From: an uncultured Oscillospiraceae bacterium
Lineage (GTDB): Bacteria; Bacillota; Clostridia; Oscillospirales; Oscillospiraceae
DNA length: 44,884 nucleotides
Assembly (NCBI GenBank): GCA_934569225.1
Contig: CAKTKC010000023.1
Coordinates: 1 to 44,884 of the forward strand
Direction of reading: 5' to 3'
The notes under the pieces were generated by a model, which saw only the letters and a list, made by a program, of their open reading frames with translations, made no database searches and was not told the origin of the DNA. Within the stretch, counting starts at the first letter, position 1. Every line of letters begins with the position of its first letter. Positions 8,337 to 16,585 of this stretch are shown here, one piece after another. A program made the translations under genes and the position numbers.

Positions 8337-9264
8337 AGACAGAAAGAAGCTGATCGAGGTTCAGGATCTTGTCGTCCGGTTTGGTTCCCGGCGGCACGCC
8401 TTTACCGCGGTGGATAACGTATCCTTCCATATTTATCAGGGTGAGACCTTCGGTCTGGTTGGTGAATCCGGCTCCGGAAAGACCACCATTGGCCGCGCCA
8501 TCATCCGCATTCACCCCACTGCCGGGGGAAAAATCCTCTTCGACGGCAAGCAGATCAACGGGCGCATCTCCAAGGCACTTGACCGGGAGGTCACCCAGCG
8601 CATCCAGATGATCTTCCAGGATCCCATGTCCTCCCTGAACGAACGGGCGAAGGTAGATTATATTGTCAGCGAAGGACTTTACGCAGGCGGACATCATCTG
8701 TCCGAAAGCGAGCGTCAGGCCAAGGTGGCAAGCGCCCTGTCCGACGTGGGTCTGCTGCCGGAATTTGCCAGCCGCTTCCCCCATGAGTTCTCCGGCGGTC
8801 AGCGTCAGCGAATCGGCATTGCCCGGGCGCTGATCATGGAACCGGACTTCATCATTGCCGACGAGCCGATCTCCGCGCTGGACGTTTCCATCCGCGCCCA
8901 GGTGCTGAATCTGCTGTCCAAGCTGCAAAAGGAGCGGAATCTGACCTATCTGTTCATCGCCCACGACCTGTCGGTGGTTCGCTTCATCTGCGACCGCATT
9001 GCCGTCATTCACAAGGGCAAGATCGTGGAGCTGGCGGAGAGCGAGGAGTTGTTCGCCCATCCCCTGCACCCCTACACCCGTGCGTTGCTGTCCGCCATTC
9101 CCCAGCCCGACCCCATTGCGGAGCGGCAGAAAAAGCTCATCGTCTACGACCCCAGCTGTCATCACTACAGCGAGACGAACCAGCCGGACTGGTGTGAGAT
9201 CGTCCCCGGCCACTTTGTTCTGGCAAGTGCGCCTGAGCTGGAAGAATACCGCAAACAATTCTGA
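8329..9264 (+). CDS. Peptide ABC transporter ATP-binding protein, DppF/OppF type
   Basis: The 311-residue ATPase has Walker A (GESGSGKTT), signature ([15 protein letters not shown]), Walker B ([12 protein letters not shown]) and H-loop (IAHDLSVV). The start is TTG at 8329, inside the end of the upstream ATPase gene (8-base overlap), with AGAAGGGAG nine bases upstream. The gene is slightly shorter than typical OppF, ending soon after the oligopeptide-specific C-terminal helix. It completes the five-component importer. In the Bacillus dpp-ykf operon the corresponding ATPase is YkfD. Confidence 0.92.
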   Translation: MAEDRKKLIEVQDLVVRFGSRRHAFTAVDNVSFHIYQGETFGLVGESGSGKTTIGRAIIRIHPTAGGKILFDGKQINGRISKALDREVTQRIQMIFQDPMSSLNERAKVDYIVSEGLYAGGHHLSESERQAKVASALSDVGLLPEFASRFPHEFSGGQRQRIGIARALIMEPDFIIADEPISALDVSIRAQVLNLLSKLQKERNLTYLFIAHDLSVVRFICDRIAVIHKGKIVELAESEELFAHPLHPYTRALLSAIPQPDPIAERQKKLIVYDPSCHHYSETNQPDWCEIVPGHFVLASAPELEEYRKQF

Positions 9265-9327
9265 TTCTCTGCAAGCAGGACACGAGTGTGTTCTGCTTGC
9301 GCCATATTTCTTTTCGAGGTGCCTGCC

Positions 9328-10242
9328 ATGATCGATCCAAAGCCCCTTTTCCCCGGCGCCAGAGTGGCGCTGGTCGCCCCCGCCTCCGCCGTGCCGGAGG
9401 AAAAACTGCCCGGCGCTCTTGACCTCGTCCGTCGGCTGGGCATGGAGCCGGTGCTGTACCCCTCCTGCTATTTCGCCAACCGGGACGGCTATCTCGCCGC
9501 AACCGACGCCCAGCGGGCGGAGGACGTCAGCCGCGCCTTCGGCGACGAAACCATTGACGGCGTGTGGTGCATCCGCGGCGGCTACGGCGGCCACCGCATT
9601 CTCCCCCTGCTGGATGCGGATACCATCCGGAAGAATCCCAAGTGGTTCGGCGGCTACTCCGACGTCACCGCCCTGCACCTGTTTCTGAATCAGGTCTGTG
9701 ATCTCATCACCTTCCACTGCACCATGCCCTCTACCGAGCCGCACCCGGATGCGTACACCTTCGGCTATCTGAAAAAAGCCCTGTTCGGCGGTCTGGACGG
9801 CGCGCTTTCCAATCCGGAAGGCCAGAGCATCCGCACGTTGGTTCCGGGTAAGGCGGAAGGCGTCCTCTGCGGCGGCAATCTGTCCCTGCTGGCAGCGTCC
9901 CTCGGCACGCCCTGGGAAGTTGACACCAAAGGCAAAATTCTGTTTCTGGAAGACATCGGTGAAAAGACCTACCGTCTGGACAGTATGCTCACCCAGCTGC
10001 GCAACGCCGGAAAGTTCCGGGACTGCGCCGGTATCCTTCTTGGTGCGTGGACGGACTGCGTGCCGGAAATGCCGGAACGCACCCTGACGCTGGACGAGAT
10101 CTTCACCCAGCTCATCGTCCCCGCCGGAAAGCCCGCCGTCATGGACTTAGCCTGCGGCCACTGCGCCACCACCCTGGCGCTGCCCATGGGTCGTAAGTGC
10201 CGTCTGGACGCGGGCGCGGGCAGCATCACATTGGAGGCGTGA
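9328..10242 (+). CDS. LD-carboxypeptidase, peptidase family S66 (LdcA/YkfA-like)
   Basis: The 304-residue S66 serine peptidase has a G-Y-S-D nucleophile-type motif with S111. It also has the substrate-cleft segment CIRGGYGGHRILPLLD, a conserved acidic segment (LFLEDIGEKTYRLDSML) and a late histidine in DLACGHCATT. S66 enzymes cut the L-Lys/mDap to D-Ala bond of murein tetrapeptides in the cytoplasm, or act on microcin C-like peptides. No signal peptide is present. The ATG at 9328 has GAGGTG just upstream; the longer in-frame start at 9286 lacks one. The position after a peptide importer copies YkfA and supports a recycling role. Confidence 0.9.
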   Translation: MIDPKPLFPGARVALVAPASAVPEEKLPGALDLVRRLGMEPVLYPSCYFANRDGYLAATDAQRAEDVSRAFGDETIDGVWCIRGGYGGHRILPLLDADTIRKNPKWFGGYSDVTALHLFLNQVCDLITFHCTMPSTEPHPDAYTFGYLKKALFGGLDGALSNPEGQSIRTLVPGKAEGVLCGGNLSLLAASLGTPWEVDTKGKILFLEDIGEKTYRLDSMLTQLRNAGKFRDCAGILLGAWTDCVPEMPERTLTLDEIFTQLIVPAGKPAVMDLACGHCATTLALPMGRKCRLDAGAGSITLEA

Positions 10243-10244
10243 CC

Positions 10245-11048
10245 ATGGACGATCTTGCTTTCCGGCTGAACGCCGTCATGGACGCATTTCCCGCCAAAAC
10301 CGCGTTATACTGCGTGGACTTGACCACCGGCACCCCCATCGCCGCCATTCGGGAGAATACCCGGGTGGTCTCCGCCTCCACCATCAAGGTATCGATTTTA
10401 TGCTGCGCCCTGCAGGATGTGATGGACGGGAAGCTGTCTCTTGACCAGCATCTTGCCATTGCTCCGGCAGACTTTTGCAGCGACACCGAGGTCTTTGAAC
10501 CCGGCTACCGGCAGGACGGCGCTTCCCTCTGGGAAATGCTGTACTGGATGATCGTTTCCAGCGACAATACCGCTACCAATACCATTATTTCCCTGCTGGG
10601 CTATGACCACGTCAACCAATATTGCCGGGCAATCGGCCTGACCCAGACCTCTCTCCAGCGGAAAATGCTGGACTTCCAGGCCATCGCCGAGGGGCGGAAC
10701 AACTACACCTCCCCCGCCGACCTGTACCGGGTGTTTTCCCGGCTGTACCACGGAGAAATCCTGAACAAGCCGCTGCGGGAGGTCGCTTTCGACTTTCTAT
10801 CCCGCTGCCGCAGCACCGATGCCCTCCAGCGGTACATCCCCGACGCCGTGACCGTGCTCCACAAGCCCGGCGGGCTGGATCACCTGAACCACGACGCGGG
10901 CATTTTCCTGACGGACGACCGCCCCTATTATCTGGGCATTTTCACCTGGGAAGGCCCCGCGCTGGACGGTCAGCCCCAGCAAAACCGGCTCATCGGGCAG
11001 CTGTCCCGGATGATCTACGACGCTATGAAGGGAGAAAGTGACAAATGA
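10245..11048 (+). CDS. Cytoplasmic serine hydrolase of the class A beta-lactamase fold (beta-lactamase2 family)
   Basis: The 267-residue protein has the active-site tetrad S45-T-I-K48, an S106-D-N108 motif and a KPG triad in VLHKPGGLDH, all in the right order for the penicillin-recognising fold. It has no signal peptide and lacks an obvious omega-loop glutamate of the E-x-x-L-N kind that class A beta-lactamases need for deacylation. True beta-lactamase activity is therefore doubtful. Surrounded by an LD-carboxypeptidase, an NlpC/P60 peptidase and a D-aminopeptidase, it more likely cuts a D-amino-acid peptide or ester derived from murein (inference). The ATG follows GGAGG (10233-10237) directly after the upstream stop, and the gene overlaps the next by four bases. 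Confidence 0.8.
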   Translation: MDDLAFRLNAVMDAFPAKTALYCVDLTTGTPIAAIRENTRVVSASTIKVSILCCALQDVMDGKLSLDQHLAIAPADFCSDTEVFEPGYRQDGASLWEMLYWMIVSSDNTATNTIISLLGYDHVNQYCRAIGLTQTSLQRKMLDFQAIAEGRNNYTSPADLYRVFSRLYHGEILNKPLREVAFDFLSRCRSTDALQRYIPDAVTVLHKPGGLDHLNHDAGIFLTDDRPYYLGIFTWEGPALDGQPQQNRLIGQLSRMIYDAMKGESDK

Positions 11049-11863
11049 AAGCCATTGTAAACGTCCCCATCTGCGCTCTGCTGGCCGCCCCCACCCGGGA
11101 AAGCACGCTGGAGGATGAAGCGCTGTACGGCATGGTGGTGGACATTCTGGAAGAACCGGCTCCCGGCTGGTACCGCGTCCGCACCCATTACCGCTATGAG
11201 GGTATCGTCTCCGCCGATGATCTGATCGTCAGCGATGAAGCCGCCGACGCATGGGCGGCGCTGCCCAAGAAAATCATCCGCAATAAGAATTTCTGCGACG
11301 TCCTTTCCGCCCCGAAGGTTCAGGGCTGGATCATGGCCACCCTTCCCCGGGGCGGCATTCTCTCCCCGGTGGGTCAGCCGGAGAAGGGCTGGCAGCAGGT
11401 GCGTCTGACGGACGGTCGGACGGGCTTCGTCCCGGAAAGCATCCTCGGCGAGTACTATACCGCGCCCCTTTCTCAGGACGAGGAAACCCTTCGTCAGGCG
11501 CTGGTGGACGCCGCCATGCTCTATCAGGGCACCCATTACCGTTGGGGCGGCAAGTCTCCCATGGGCATTGACTGCTCCGGTCTGGTGTCCACGGCCTATA
11601 TGCTCTGCGGCATTCTCATTTACCGGGATGCCCATATTATGGAGGACTTCCCCATCCACGAAATTTCCCTGGAAAATGTGAAACCCGGTGATCTGCTGTT
11701 CTTCCCCGGCCATGTGGCCATGTACTTAGGTCACGGCCGCTACTGCCACAGCACCGGCCGCAGCGGGGATAACGGCTTCGCCTTCAATTCCCTGAACTCC
11801 GACGACCCCGACTTCCGGGCAGACCTGAAAGCCGCCATCACCCAGGTTGGCTCCTACTTCTAA
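11045..11863 (+). CDS. SH3-NlpC/P60 cysteine peptidase, YkfC-like
   Basis: The 272-residue protein has two bacterial SH3-like regions (about 5-65 and 80-135) followed by an NlpC/P60 domain (about 145-270). The catalytic cysteine is C177 in GIDCSGL and the histidine is H223 in FPGHVAMYLG; H235 in RYCHSTG is a candidate third residue. YkfC-type enzymes hydrolyse gamma-D-Glu to diamino acid bonds of L-Ala-gamma-D-Glu-mDap in the cytoplasm. The absence of a signal peptide fits this. It overlaps the hydrolase gene upstream (ATGA) and lies 22 bases before dppA. Confidence 0.9.
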   Translation: MKAIVNVPICALLAAPTRESTLEDEALYGMVVDILEEPAPGWYRVRTHYRYEGIVSADDLIVSDEAADAWAALPKKIIRNKNFCDVLSAPKVQGWIMATLPRGGILSPVGQPEKGWQQVRLTDGRTGFVPESILGEYYTAPLSQDEETLRQALVDAAMLYQGTHYRWGGKSPMGIDCSGLVSTAYMLCGILIYRDAHIMEDFPIHEISLENVKPGDLLFFPGHVAMYLGHGRYCHSTGRSGDNGFAFNSLNSDDPDFRADLKAAITQVGSYF

Positions 11864-11885
11864 AACAGAAAGTGAGAAATAAGTC

Positions 11886-12695
11886 ATGAAAGTATTTTTA
11901 AGCGCCGATATGGAAGGCACCTGCGGCATCGTCTCCTGGCCGGAGACGGAGCGCACCACTCCCTTTGACTACAGCCCCGCCCAGAAGCAGATGACCCGTG
12001 AGGTCGCCGCCGCCTGTCAGGGCGCCCTTTCCGCCGGTGCGGCGGAGGTTCTGGTAAAGGACGCCCACGACTCCGCCCGGAACATCGACCCCGCCGGACT
12101 CCCCCGGGGCATCCGTATGAACCGCAGCTGGTCCGGCGACCCCCTGAGCATGATGAGCGGCCTGAATCAGGAGAAATTTGACGCCGTGTTCTTCACCGGC
12201 TACCACGCCTGGGCGGGCTGCCCCGGCAGTCCTCTGAGCCACACCATGAACGGCCGGAACAACCACGTTTTCCTCAACGGCGCGCTGTGCAGTGAATTCC
12301 TCATCAATTCCTACACCGCCGGATACTACGGCGTCCCCGTGGCGCTGCTCACCGGCGACAAGGCGCTGTGCGACTTTGCCAAAACCCTGATCCCCGCCAT
12401 CACCACCGTCCCCGTGAACGAAGGCAGGGGCGGCAGCGTCACCTCCCTGCATCCCGACGAGGCGGTGGAGCGCATCGAAGCGGCGGCGAAGGAAGCGGTC
12501 GCCAAGGCGGCGCAGTGCGTCGTCCCCATGCCGGAGCATTTCCACATGGAAATCGACTTCGTCAAGCACCATGTGGCCTACTCCAAGAGCTTCTACCCCG
12601 GCGCAACGTTGAAGGACGACAAATTCGTCTGCTTCGATTCCGACGACTGGTACGAGGTTCTGCGCTTCTGCCACTTCGTTCTCAGCGACGGTTAA
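11886..12695 (+). CDS. dppA: D-aminopeptidase, peptidase family M55 (DppA)
   Basis: The 269-residue protein is a clear M55 member. It has metal ligands D8 and E10 in SADMEG, H61 in KDAHDSARN, H107 in GYHAWAG, H119 in PLSHTMNG and E137 in LCSEFLIN. The spacing agrees with Bacillus DppA (D8, E10, H60, H104, H115, E133). It releases N-terminal D-amino acids, preferably D-Ala, in the cytoplasm, and the family forms decamers. It is the last gene of the operon. In Bacillus dppA comes first, so the order differs although the content is shared. Confidence 0.93.
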   Translation: MKVFLSADMEGTCGIVSWPETERTTPFDYSPAQKQMTREVAAACQGALSAGAAEVLVKDAHDSARNIDPAGLPRGIRMNRSWSGDPLSMMSGLNQEKFDAVFFTGYHAWAGCPGSPLSHTMNGRNNHVFLNGALCSEFLINSYTAGYYGVPVALLTGDKALCDFAKTLIPAITTVPVNEGRGGSVTSLHPDEAVERIEAAAKEAVAKAAQCVVPMPEHFHMEIDFVKHHVAYSKSFYPGATLKDDKFVCFDSDDWYEVLRFCHFVLSDG

Positions 12696-12703
12696 CCCAA
12701 AAA

Positions 12704-12995
12704 CAAAAGCACGGCTTTTAATAGGTAGTCGTAAAACAGCTAATGGAGCGTATCGGTACAGATACGCTCCATTCCTCGTGCCAACATGCTATGTAACGAG
12801 GTACAGCCCTTTGGCTCTCCCTCTGGGAGAGCTGTCACCGAAGGTGACTGAGAGGGTGTTGCAGCCTAGTTTTCCCTCTCCGTCTTCGCTTCGCTCAGCC
12901 ACCTCTCCCATAGGGAGAGGCAAGGGGTGCAGTTCATTATCCCACTGTATCTGTTAACTGTTTGATGCACCACGCCCATTCGAGCCGTGCTTTTG
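12704..12995 (+). terminator. Terminator arms of the murein-peptide operon, separated by an inserted repeat
   Basis: Thirteen bases at 12704-12716 (CAAAAGCACGGCT) are the perfect reverse complement of 12983-12995 (AGCCGTGCTTTTG). Together they have the exact form of an A-tract/GC-stem/T-tract bidirectional terminator, but 266 bases separate the arms. The simplest reading is insertion of a palindromic element into the loop of an existing terminator. Inside lies a second perfect 13-pair hairpin (12742-12754 with 12761-12773), which may now do part of the job. No gene is present between 12696 and 13049. Confidence 0.6.
12804..12932. repeat. MITE-like palindromic repeat element
   Basis: The element begins with CAGCCCTTTGGCTCTCCC and ends with a stretch whose complement reads CTGCACCCCTTGCCTCTCCC, so the ends are imperfect inverted repeats. 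Inside are hairpins 12814-12832 (GCTCTCCC/GGGAGAGC), 12834-12848 (GTCACC/GGTGAC) and 12902-12920 (CCTCTCCC/GGGAGAGG). No transposase is encoded. This repeat type is known to occur in many copies in Oscillospiraceae and related Clostridia; only one copy is in this window. Confidence 0.7.
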
Positions 12996-12997
12996 CC

Positions 12998-13025
12998 TTG
13001 CAAATTGCATTTTTTGTGCTATAGT
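12998..13025 (+). promoter_or_regulatory. Promoter of the M42 aminopeptidase gene
   Basis: TTGCAA (12998-13003), 16 bases, TATAGT (13020-13025). It lies immediately after the right arm of the split terminator and 25 bases before the start codon. Confidence 0.55.
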
Positions 13026-13049
13026 AAAAGAAAAAAAGGAGAAAGACAG

Positions 13050-14087
13050 ATGAGCAAAGAGTTCCTCTACACCCTGCTTGACAGCATGTCCGTTTCCGGC
13101 CATGAGATCCCGCTGCAAAAGAAGGTCATCGCCGAGATGACCCCCCACTGCGACAAGATCATCACCGATTATACCGGCAACGTTGTCTGCGTGCTGAACC
13201 CCGACGCACCCTTCAAGGTGATGCTGGCCGCTCACATTGACGAGATTGGTCTGATCGTCACCCACATCCAGCCCGACGGCCTGCTCCGGGTATCCAAATC
13301 CGGCGGCATTTTCCCCGGCGTTTATCCCGGCCATCAGGTGGCCGTCCACGGCTATGCCCAGACCGTCTACGGCGCGGTCGTCCGCAGCAAGGACATGGAC
13401 AAGGCCGACCTGAAAGCGGACGAGCTGTACATCGACATCGGCGCGAAGGACGCCGCCGATGCCCGGAAATACGTGCAGGAGGGCGACCCCGTCCACATGA
13501 ACACCTACCATCAGGAGATGATCAACGGCTTTCTCTCCGCCCGGGGCATTGACGACCGGGGCTGCGCCTACATCATTCTGGAAGCCCTGAAACGGGCAAA
13601 GGCCATGGGCTGCTCTGTAGGCGTTTACGCCGCCACCACCGTGGGCGAGGAAACCACCGGCCGGGGTTCCTACTGGGTCGGCTCTGCCATCCGTCCCGAC
13701 GTTGCCATCGTCACCGACGTCACTTTTGCCTCCGATTATCCCGGCATGGATGCCAAGCAGTCCGGCGAGGTGAAGCTGGGCTGCGGCGGCGTGCTCTGCA
13801 ACAGCTCCATCGGCAGCCGGAAGGTCAACGACCTGCTGAAAGCCGTGGCAAAGGAGCATAACATCCCCTACCAAATCGAGTCCTACATGGGCAGGACTTA
13901 CACCGACGCGGACAACCTCCACGTCACCGGTACCGGCGTGGTCACGGCGCTGCTGTCCCTGCCCCTGCGGTACATGCACTGCCCCTGCGAGGTGTGCCAC
14001 ATGGACGACATTGAAAACTGCATCGAGCTGCTGGCGCAGTTCCTGTGCCGCATCGACGGGCATATCGACCTCGACCCCTTTCACTGA
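13050..14087 (+). CDS. M42 family metallo-aminopeptidase
   Basis: The 345-residue dizinc peptidase shows the M42 motifs in order: AAHIDEIGL (first metal ligand H62), a mid-protein ARGIDDRG bridging aspartate, TVGEETTGRG with the catalytic and metal glutamates, an aspartate in VTDVTFASD, and a C-terminal histidine in RYMHCPCE. Such enzymes (FrvX/YsdC/PepA-like) form tetrahedral dodecamers that clip N-terminal residues from short peptides in the cytoplasm. It follows the murein-peptide operon but has its own promoter. The ATG at 13050 has AAAGGAGA seven bases upstream; the longer frame from 12987 was rejected. Confidence 0.9.
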   Translation: MSKEFLYTLLDSMSVSGHEIPLQKKVIAEMTPHCDKIITDYTGNVVCVLNPDAPFKVMLAAHIDEIGLIVTHIQPDGLLRVSKSGGIFPGVYPGHQVAVHGYAQTVYGAVVRSKDMDKADLKADELYIDIGAKDAADARKYVQEGDPVHMNTYHQEMINGFLSARGIDDRGCAYIILEALKRAKAMGCSVGVYAATTVGEETTGRGSYWVGSAIRPDVAIVTDVTFASDYPGMDAKQSGEVKLGCGGVLCNSSIGSRKVNDLLKAVAKEHNIPYQIESYMGRTYTDADNLHVTGTGVVTALLSLPLRYMHCPCEVCHMDDIENCIELLAQFLCRIDGHIDLDPFH

Positions 14088-14123
14088 TCTATCCTATCAA
14101 ATTCAATCAGGGAGGAAACCATC

Positions 14124-15146
14124 ATGACTTATCAGGAAGTTCTTGAAAACGCACGGGCGGTTCTCAGCAAAAACTGCAAGGCCTGCCCCGTCTGCAACGG
14201 CAAAGCCTGCGGCAACCACATTCCCGGCCCCGGCGCCAAGGGCGTTGGCGACACCGCCATCCGCAACTTTGAAAAGTGGCAGGCCGTCCGCGTCAATATG
14301 GACACCATTCACCCCTATGTGACACCGGACACCTCTCTGAACCTGTTCGGCAAAACCTTCCGCTATCCCTTCTTTGCAGGCCCCGTGGGCGCCGTCACCC
14401 TCCACTACAGCGACAAATACGACGATATGGCTTACAATAACATTCTCGTAAAAGCCTGTGCCAACAATGGCATTGCCGCCTTCACCGGCGACGGTCTGAA
14501 CGGCGAGGTCATGAAGGTCGCCTGCAAGGCCATCGCCGCCTCCGGCGGCACCGCGATCCCCACGGTGAAGCCCTGGAACCTGGAGACCATTCAGGAAAAG
14601 CTGGGCTATTGCCGGGAATCCGGCTGCTTCGCCGTGGCTATGGACATTGACGCGGCAGGTCTGCCCTTCCTGAAAAACATGAATCCCCCGGCGGGCAGCA
14701 AGACCGTGGAGCAACTGGCCGAGATCGCCGGAATGGTCGGAAAGCCCTTCATCGTCAAGGGCATCATGACCGTGGCGGGCGCGCTGAAGGCCAAAGAAGC
14801 CGGGGCTTCCGCCATCGTGGTGAGCAACCACGGCGGCCGCGTCCTCGACCAATGCGCCGCCACTGCCGAAGTCCTCGCGGACATCGTGGACGCCATGAAG
14901 GGCAGCGGTGTTAAGATCTTCGTGGACGGCGGCATCCGCAGCGGCGTGGATGTCTTCAAGGCGCTGGCGCTGGGTGCCGACGCGGTTCTTATCTGCCGTC
15001 CCTTTGTCCCCATGGTCTACGGCGGCGCCGAGGAAGGCGTGAAGCTTTACATCGAGAAGATCGGCGCGGAGCTGAGCGACACCATGGCCATGTGCGGCGC
15101 TGAGAATCTGGCGTCCATCAATCGGGATATGGTGCTTGTAAAGTAA
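14124..15146 (+). CDS. FMN-dependent alpha-hydroxy acid oxidizing protein
   Basis: The 340-residue TIM-barrel flavoprotein resembles lactate/glycolate oxidases and their anaerobe homologues. It has IVVSNHGGRVLDQ with the catalytic histidine and substrate arginine, IFVDGGIRSGVDVFKALALGA for FMN phosphate binding, and GPVGAVTLHY near the flavin. The N-terminus carries four cysteines (C18, C21, C24, C29) spaced like an Fe-S ligand set, not found in classical oxidases. That suggests electron transfer to something other than oxygen (inference). The substrate is uncertain: lactate, another 2-hydroxy acid, or a related compound. It lies 36 bases after the aminopeptidase, with GGGAGG before the ATG, and is probably co-transcribed. 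Confidence 0.85.
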   Translation: MTYQEVLENARAVLSKNCKACPVCNGKACGNHIPGPGAKGVGDTAIRNFEKWQAVRVNMDTIHPYVTPDTSLNLFGKTFRYPFFAGPVGAVTLHYSDKYDDMAYNNILVKACANNGIAAFTGDGLNGEVMKVACKAIAASGGTAIPTVKPWNLETIQEKLGYCRESGCFAVAMDIDAAGLPFLKNMNPPAGSKTVEQLAEIAGMVGKPFIVKGIMTVAGALKAKEAGASAIVVSNHGGRVLDQCAATAEVLADIVDAMKGSGVKIFVDGGIRSGVDVFKALALGADAVLICRPFVPMVYGGAEEGVKLYIEKIGAELSDTMAMCGAENLASINRDMVLVK

Positions 15147-15162
15147 ATCGTCTGCGCTCCCT

Positions 15163-15198
15163 CTCCCGGATGCCGGAATACGGTATCCGGGAGGTTTT
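15163..15198 (+). terminator. Rho-independent terminator after the FMN oxidase gene
   Basis: The arms 15163-15175 and 15181-15193 pair over 13 positions with one G-T wobble around a GAATA loop, followed by GTTTTAC. It ends the aminopeptidase/oxidase unit. Confidence 0.75.
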
Positions 15199-15281
15199 AC
15201 TCTGAATTTAAACGGAAAATGCCCTTTCTTTTTTCCAGAATCTGTGGTAGAATGGACGGACTTTCTGTAGGAGGCCGGATT

Positions 15282-16487
15282 ATGACACAATTTTTGCTCC
15301 GTCTCTTTGTTAAAAACGCCGACCAGGTCAGCGATCCTAAGGTGCGCGCCGCTGTGGGTACTCTGTCCGGGATCGTAGGCATTCTCTGCAACTTTTTCCT
15401 TTTCCTGGGAAAAGTCATCATCGGCACCCTGTCCGGCTCCGTCTCCATCACGGCCGACGCCATGAACAACCTGTCCGACGCGGCCAGCTCCATCGTGACC
15501 CTGGTAGGCTTCAAGCTTGCCGAGCAGCCCGCCGACGCGGAACACCCCTACGGCCACGCCCGGTTTGAATACCTGTCCGGTCTGGTGGTCTCCGCCATGA
15601 TCGTCATTATCGGCTTCGAGCTGGCAAAAACCTCCGTGGGCAAAATCCTGTCCCCGGTGCCGGTGGCGTTTTCCGTCCCTCTGGCGGCGGTACTGGTGCT
15701 GTCCATCGCCGTCAAGCTGTGGCTGTGCCTCTTCAACCGGACGTTGGGCAGGAAAATCAACTCCACCACTTTGCTCGCCACCTCCGAGGACAGCCGAAAC
15801 GACATCGTCACCACCGCCGCCGTCCTGCTGGCCGCCGTCATCGAGGCTGTTTCCGGGCTGTCTATCGACGGCTTCGTGGGTCTGGCCGTGTCTCTGTTCA
15901 TTCTCTACAGCGGTGCCAAGCTGGCGAAGGAGACCATCAGTCCCCTGCTGGGCGAGGCCGCGTCCCCTGAGCTTCAGGCGCGTATCGTGGACTACATCAG
16001 CGCCCAACCCAAGGTTCTGGGCTATCACGACCTGATGGTTCACGACTACGGCCCCGGCCAGCGCTTTGCCACCATCCATGTGGAAATGGACTGCAAGGAA
16101 GACCCCATGCAATGTCACGAGCTGATCGACGACATGGAGCGGGAGTGCCTGAAAAGCCACAATATCCACCTGGTCATCCACTACGACCCCGTGGTGACGG
16201 ATGACCCGGAACTGACCCGGCTTCACATACTTGTGGACGAACTGCTGGGAGAAATGGATCCCCGGCTGAAAACCCACGATTTCCGCATGGTTCCCGGCGG
16301 CGGGCATACCAACCTCATTTTTGACATTGCCATGCCCCAGGACACGAAGCTTACGAAGCAGGAAATTCAGGATAAGCTTGAGGAAGCGCTGTGCGCCCGG
16401 GATGGAAAAATCTACCATACGGTCATCACCTTCGACCCTCTCGCCTTCAATCAGGAATCCTGTGAACACCTCCCGACGGAGCAATAG
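15282..16487 (+). CDS. Cation diffusion facilitator (CDF) family metal transporter
   Basis: The 401-residue membrane protein has the CDF transport site in helix 2 (SITADAMNNLSDAASS) and in helix 5 (TSEDSRNDIVTT, giving the paired aspartates). The histidine-bearing HPYGHARFEYLSG follows helix 2. A cytoplasmic ferredoxin-like ZT_dimer domain follows (about 210-290), then an extra C-terminal domain of about 90 residues with HTNLIFDI. It probably exports Zn, Mn or Fe in exchange for protons; the metal cannot be told from the motif. The ATG at 15282 has TAGGAGG eight bases upstream. A TAGAAT at 15248-15253 may be its -10 box. Confidence 0.9.
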   Translation: MTQFLLRLFVKNADQVSDPKVRAAVGTLSGIVGILCNFFLFLGKVIIGTLSGSVSITADAMNNLSDAASSIVTLVGFKLAEQPADAEHPYGHARFEYLSGLVVSAMIVIIGFELAKTSVGKILSPVPVAFSVPLAAVLVLSIAVKLWLCLFNRTLGRKINSTTLLATSEDSRNDIVTTAAVLLAAVIEAVSGLSIDGFVGLAVSLFILYSGAKLAKETISPLLGEAASPELQARIVDYISAQPKVLGYHDLMVHDYGPGQRFATIHVEMDCKEDPMQCHELIDDMERECLKSHNIHLVIHYDPVVTDDPELTRLHILVDELLGEMDPRLKTHDFRMVPGGGHTNLIFDIAMPQDTKLTKQEIQDKLEEALCARDGKIYHTVITFDPLAFNQESCEHLPTEQ

Positions 16488-16527
16488 CCGAAGATTTCTG
16501 TTTTTCTCCAAATTCTGAATTTCCTTC

Positions 16528-16555
16528 TTGCGCTTTTCCAAAAAACCGCTATAAT
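16528..16555 (+). promoter_or_regulatory. Promoter of the MATE exporter gene
   Basis: TTGCGC (16528-16533), 16 bases, perfect TATAAT (16550-16555), 30 bases before the start codon. Confidence 0.65.
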
Positions 16556-16585
16556 ATTCCTACAAACAGAAAGTAGGTGCTTCGT

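Noticed and set aside
10245..11048. Calling the serine hydrolase an antibiotic-resistance beta-lactamase
   Set aside because: No signal peptide, no recognisable omega-loop glutamate, and a murein-recycling neighbourhood.
14103..16541. Very long antisense open frame (more than 800 codons) opposite the FMN oxidase and CDF genes
   Set aside because: It mirrors two clearly conserved genes, has low-complexity Gly/His/Asp-rich translation typical of GC-rich shadow frames, and has no ribosome binding site.
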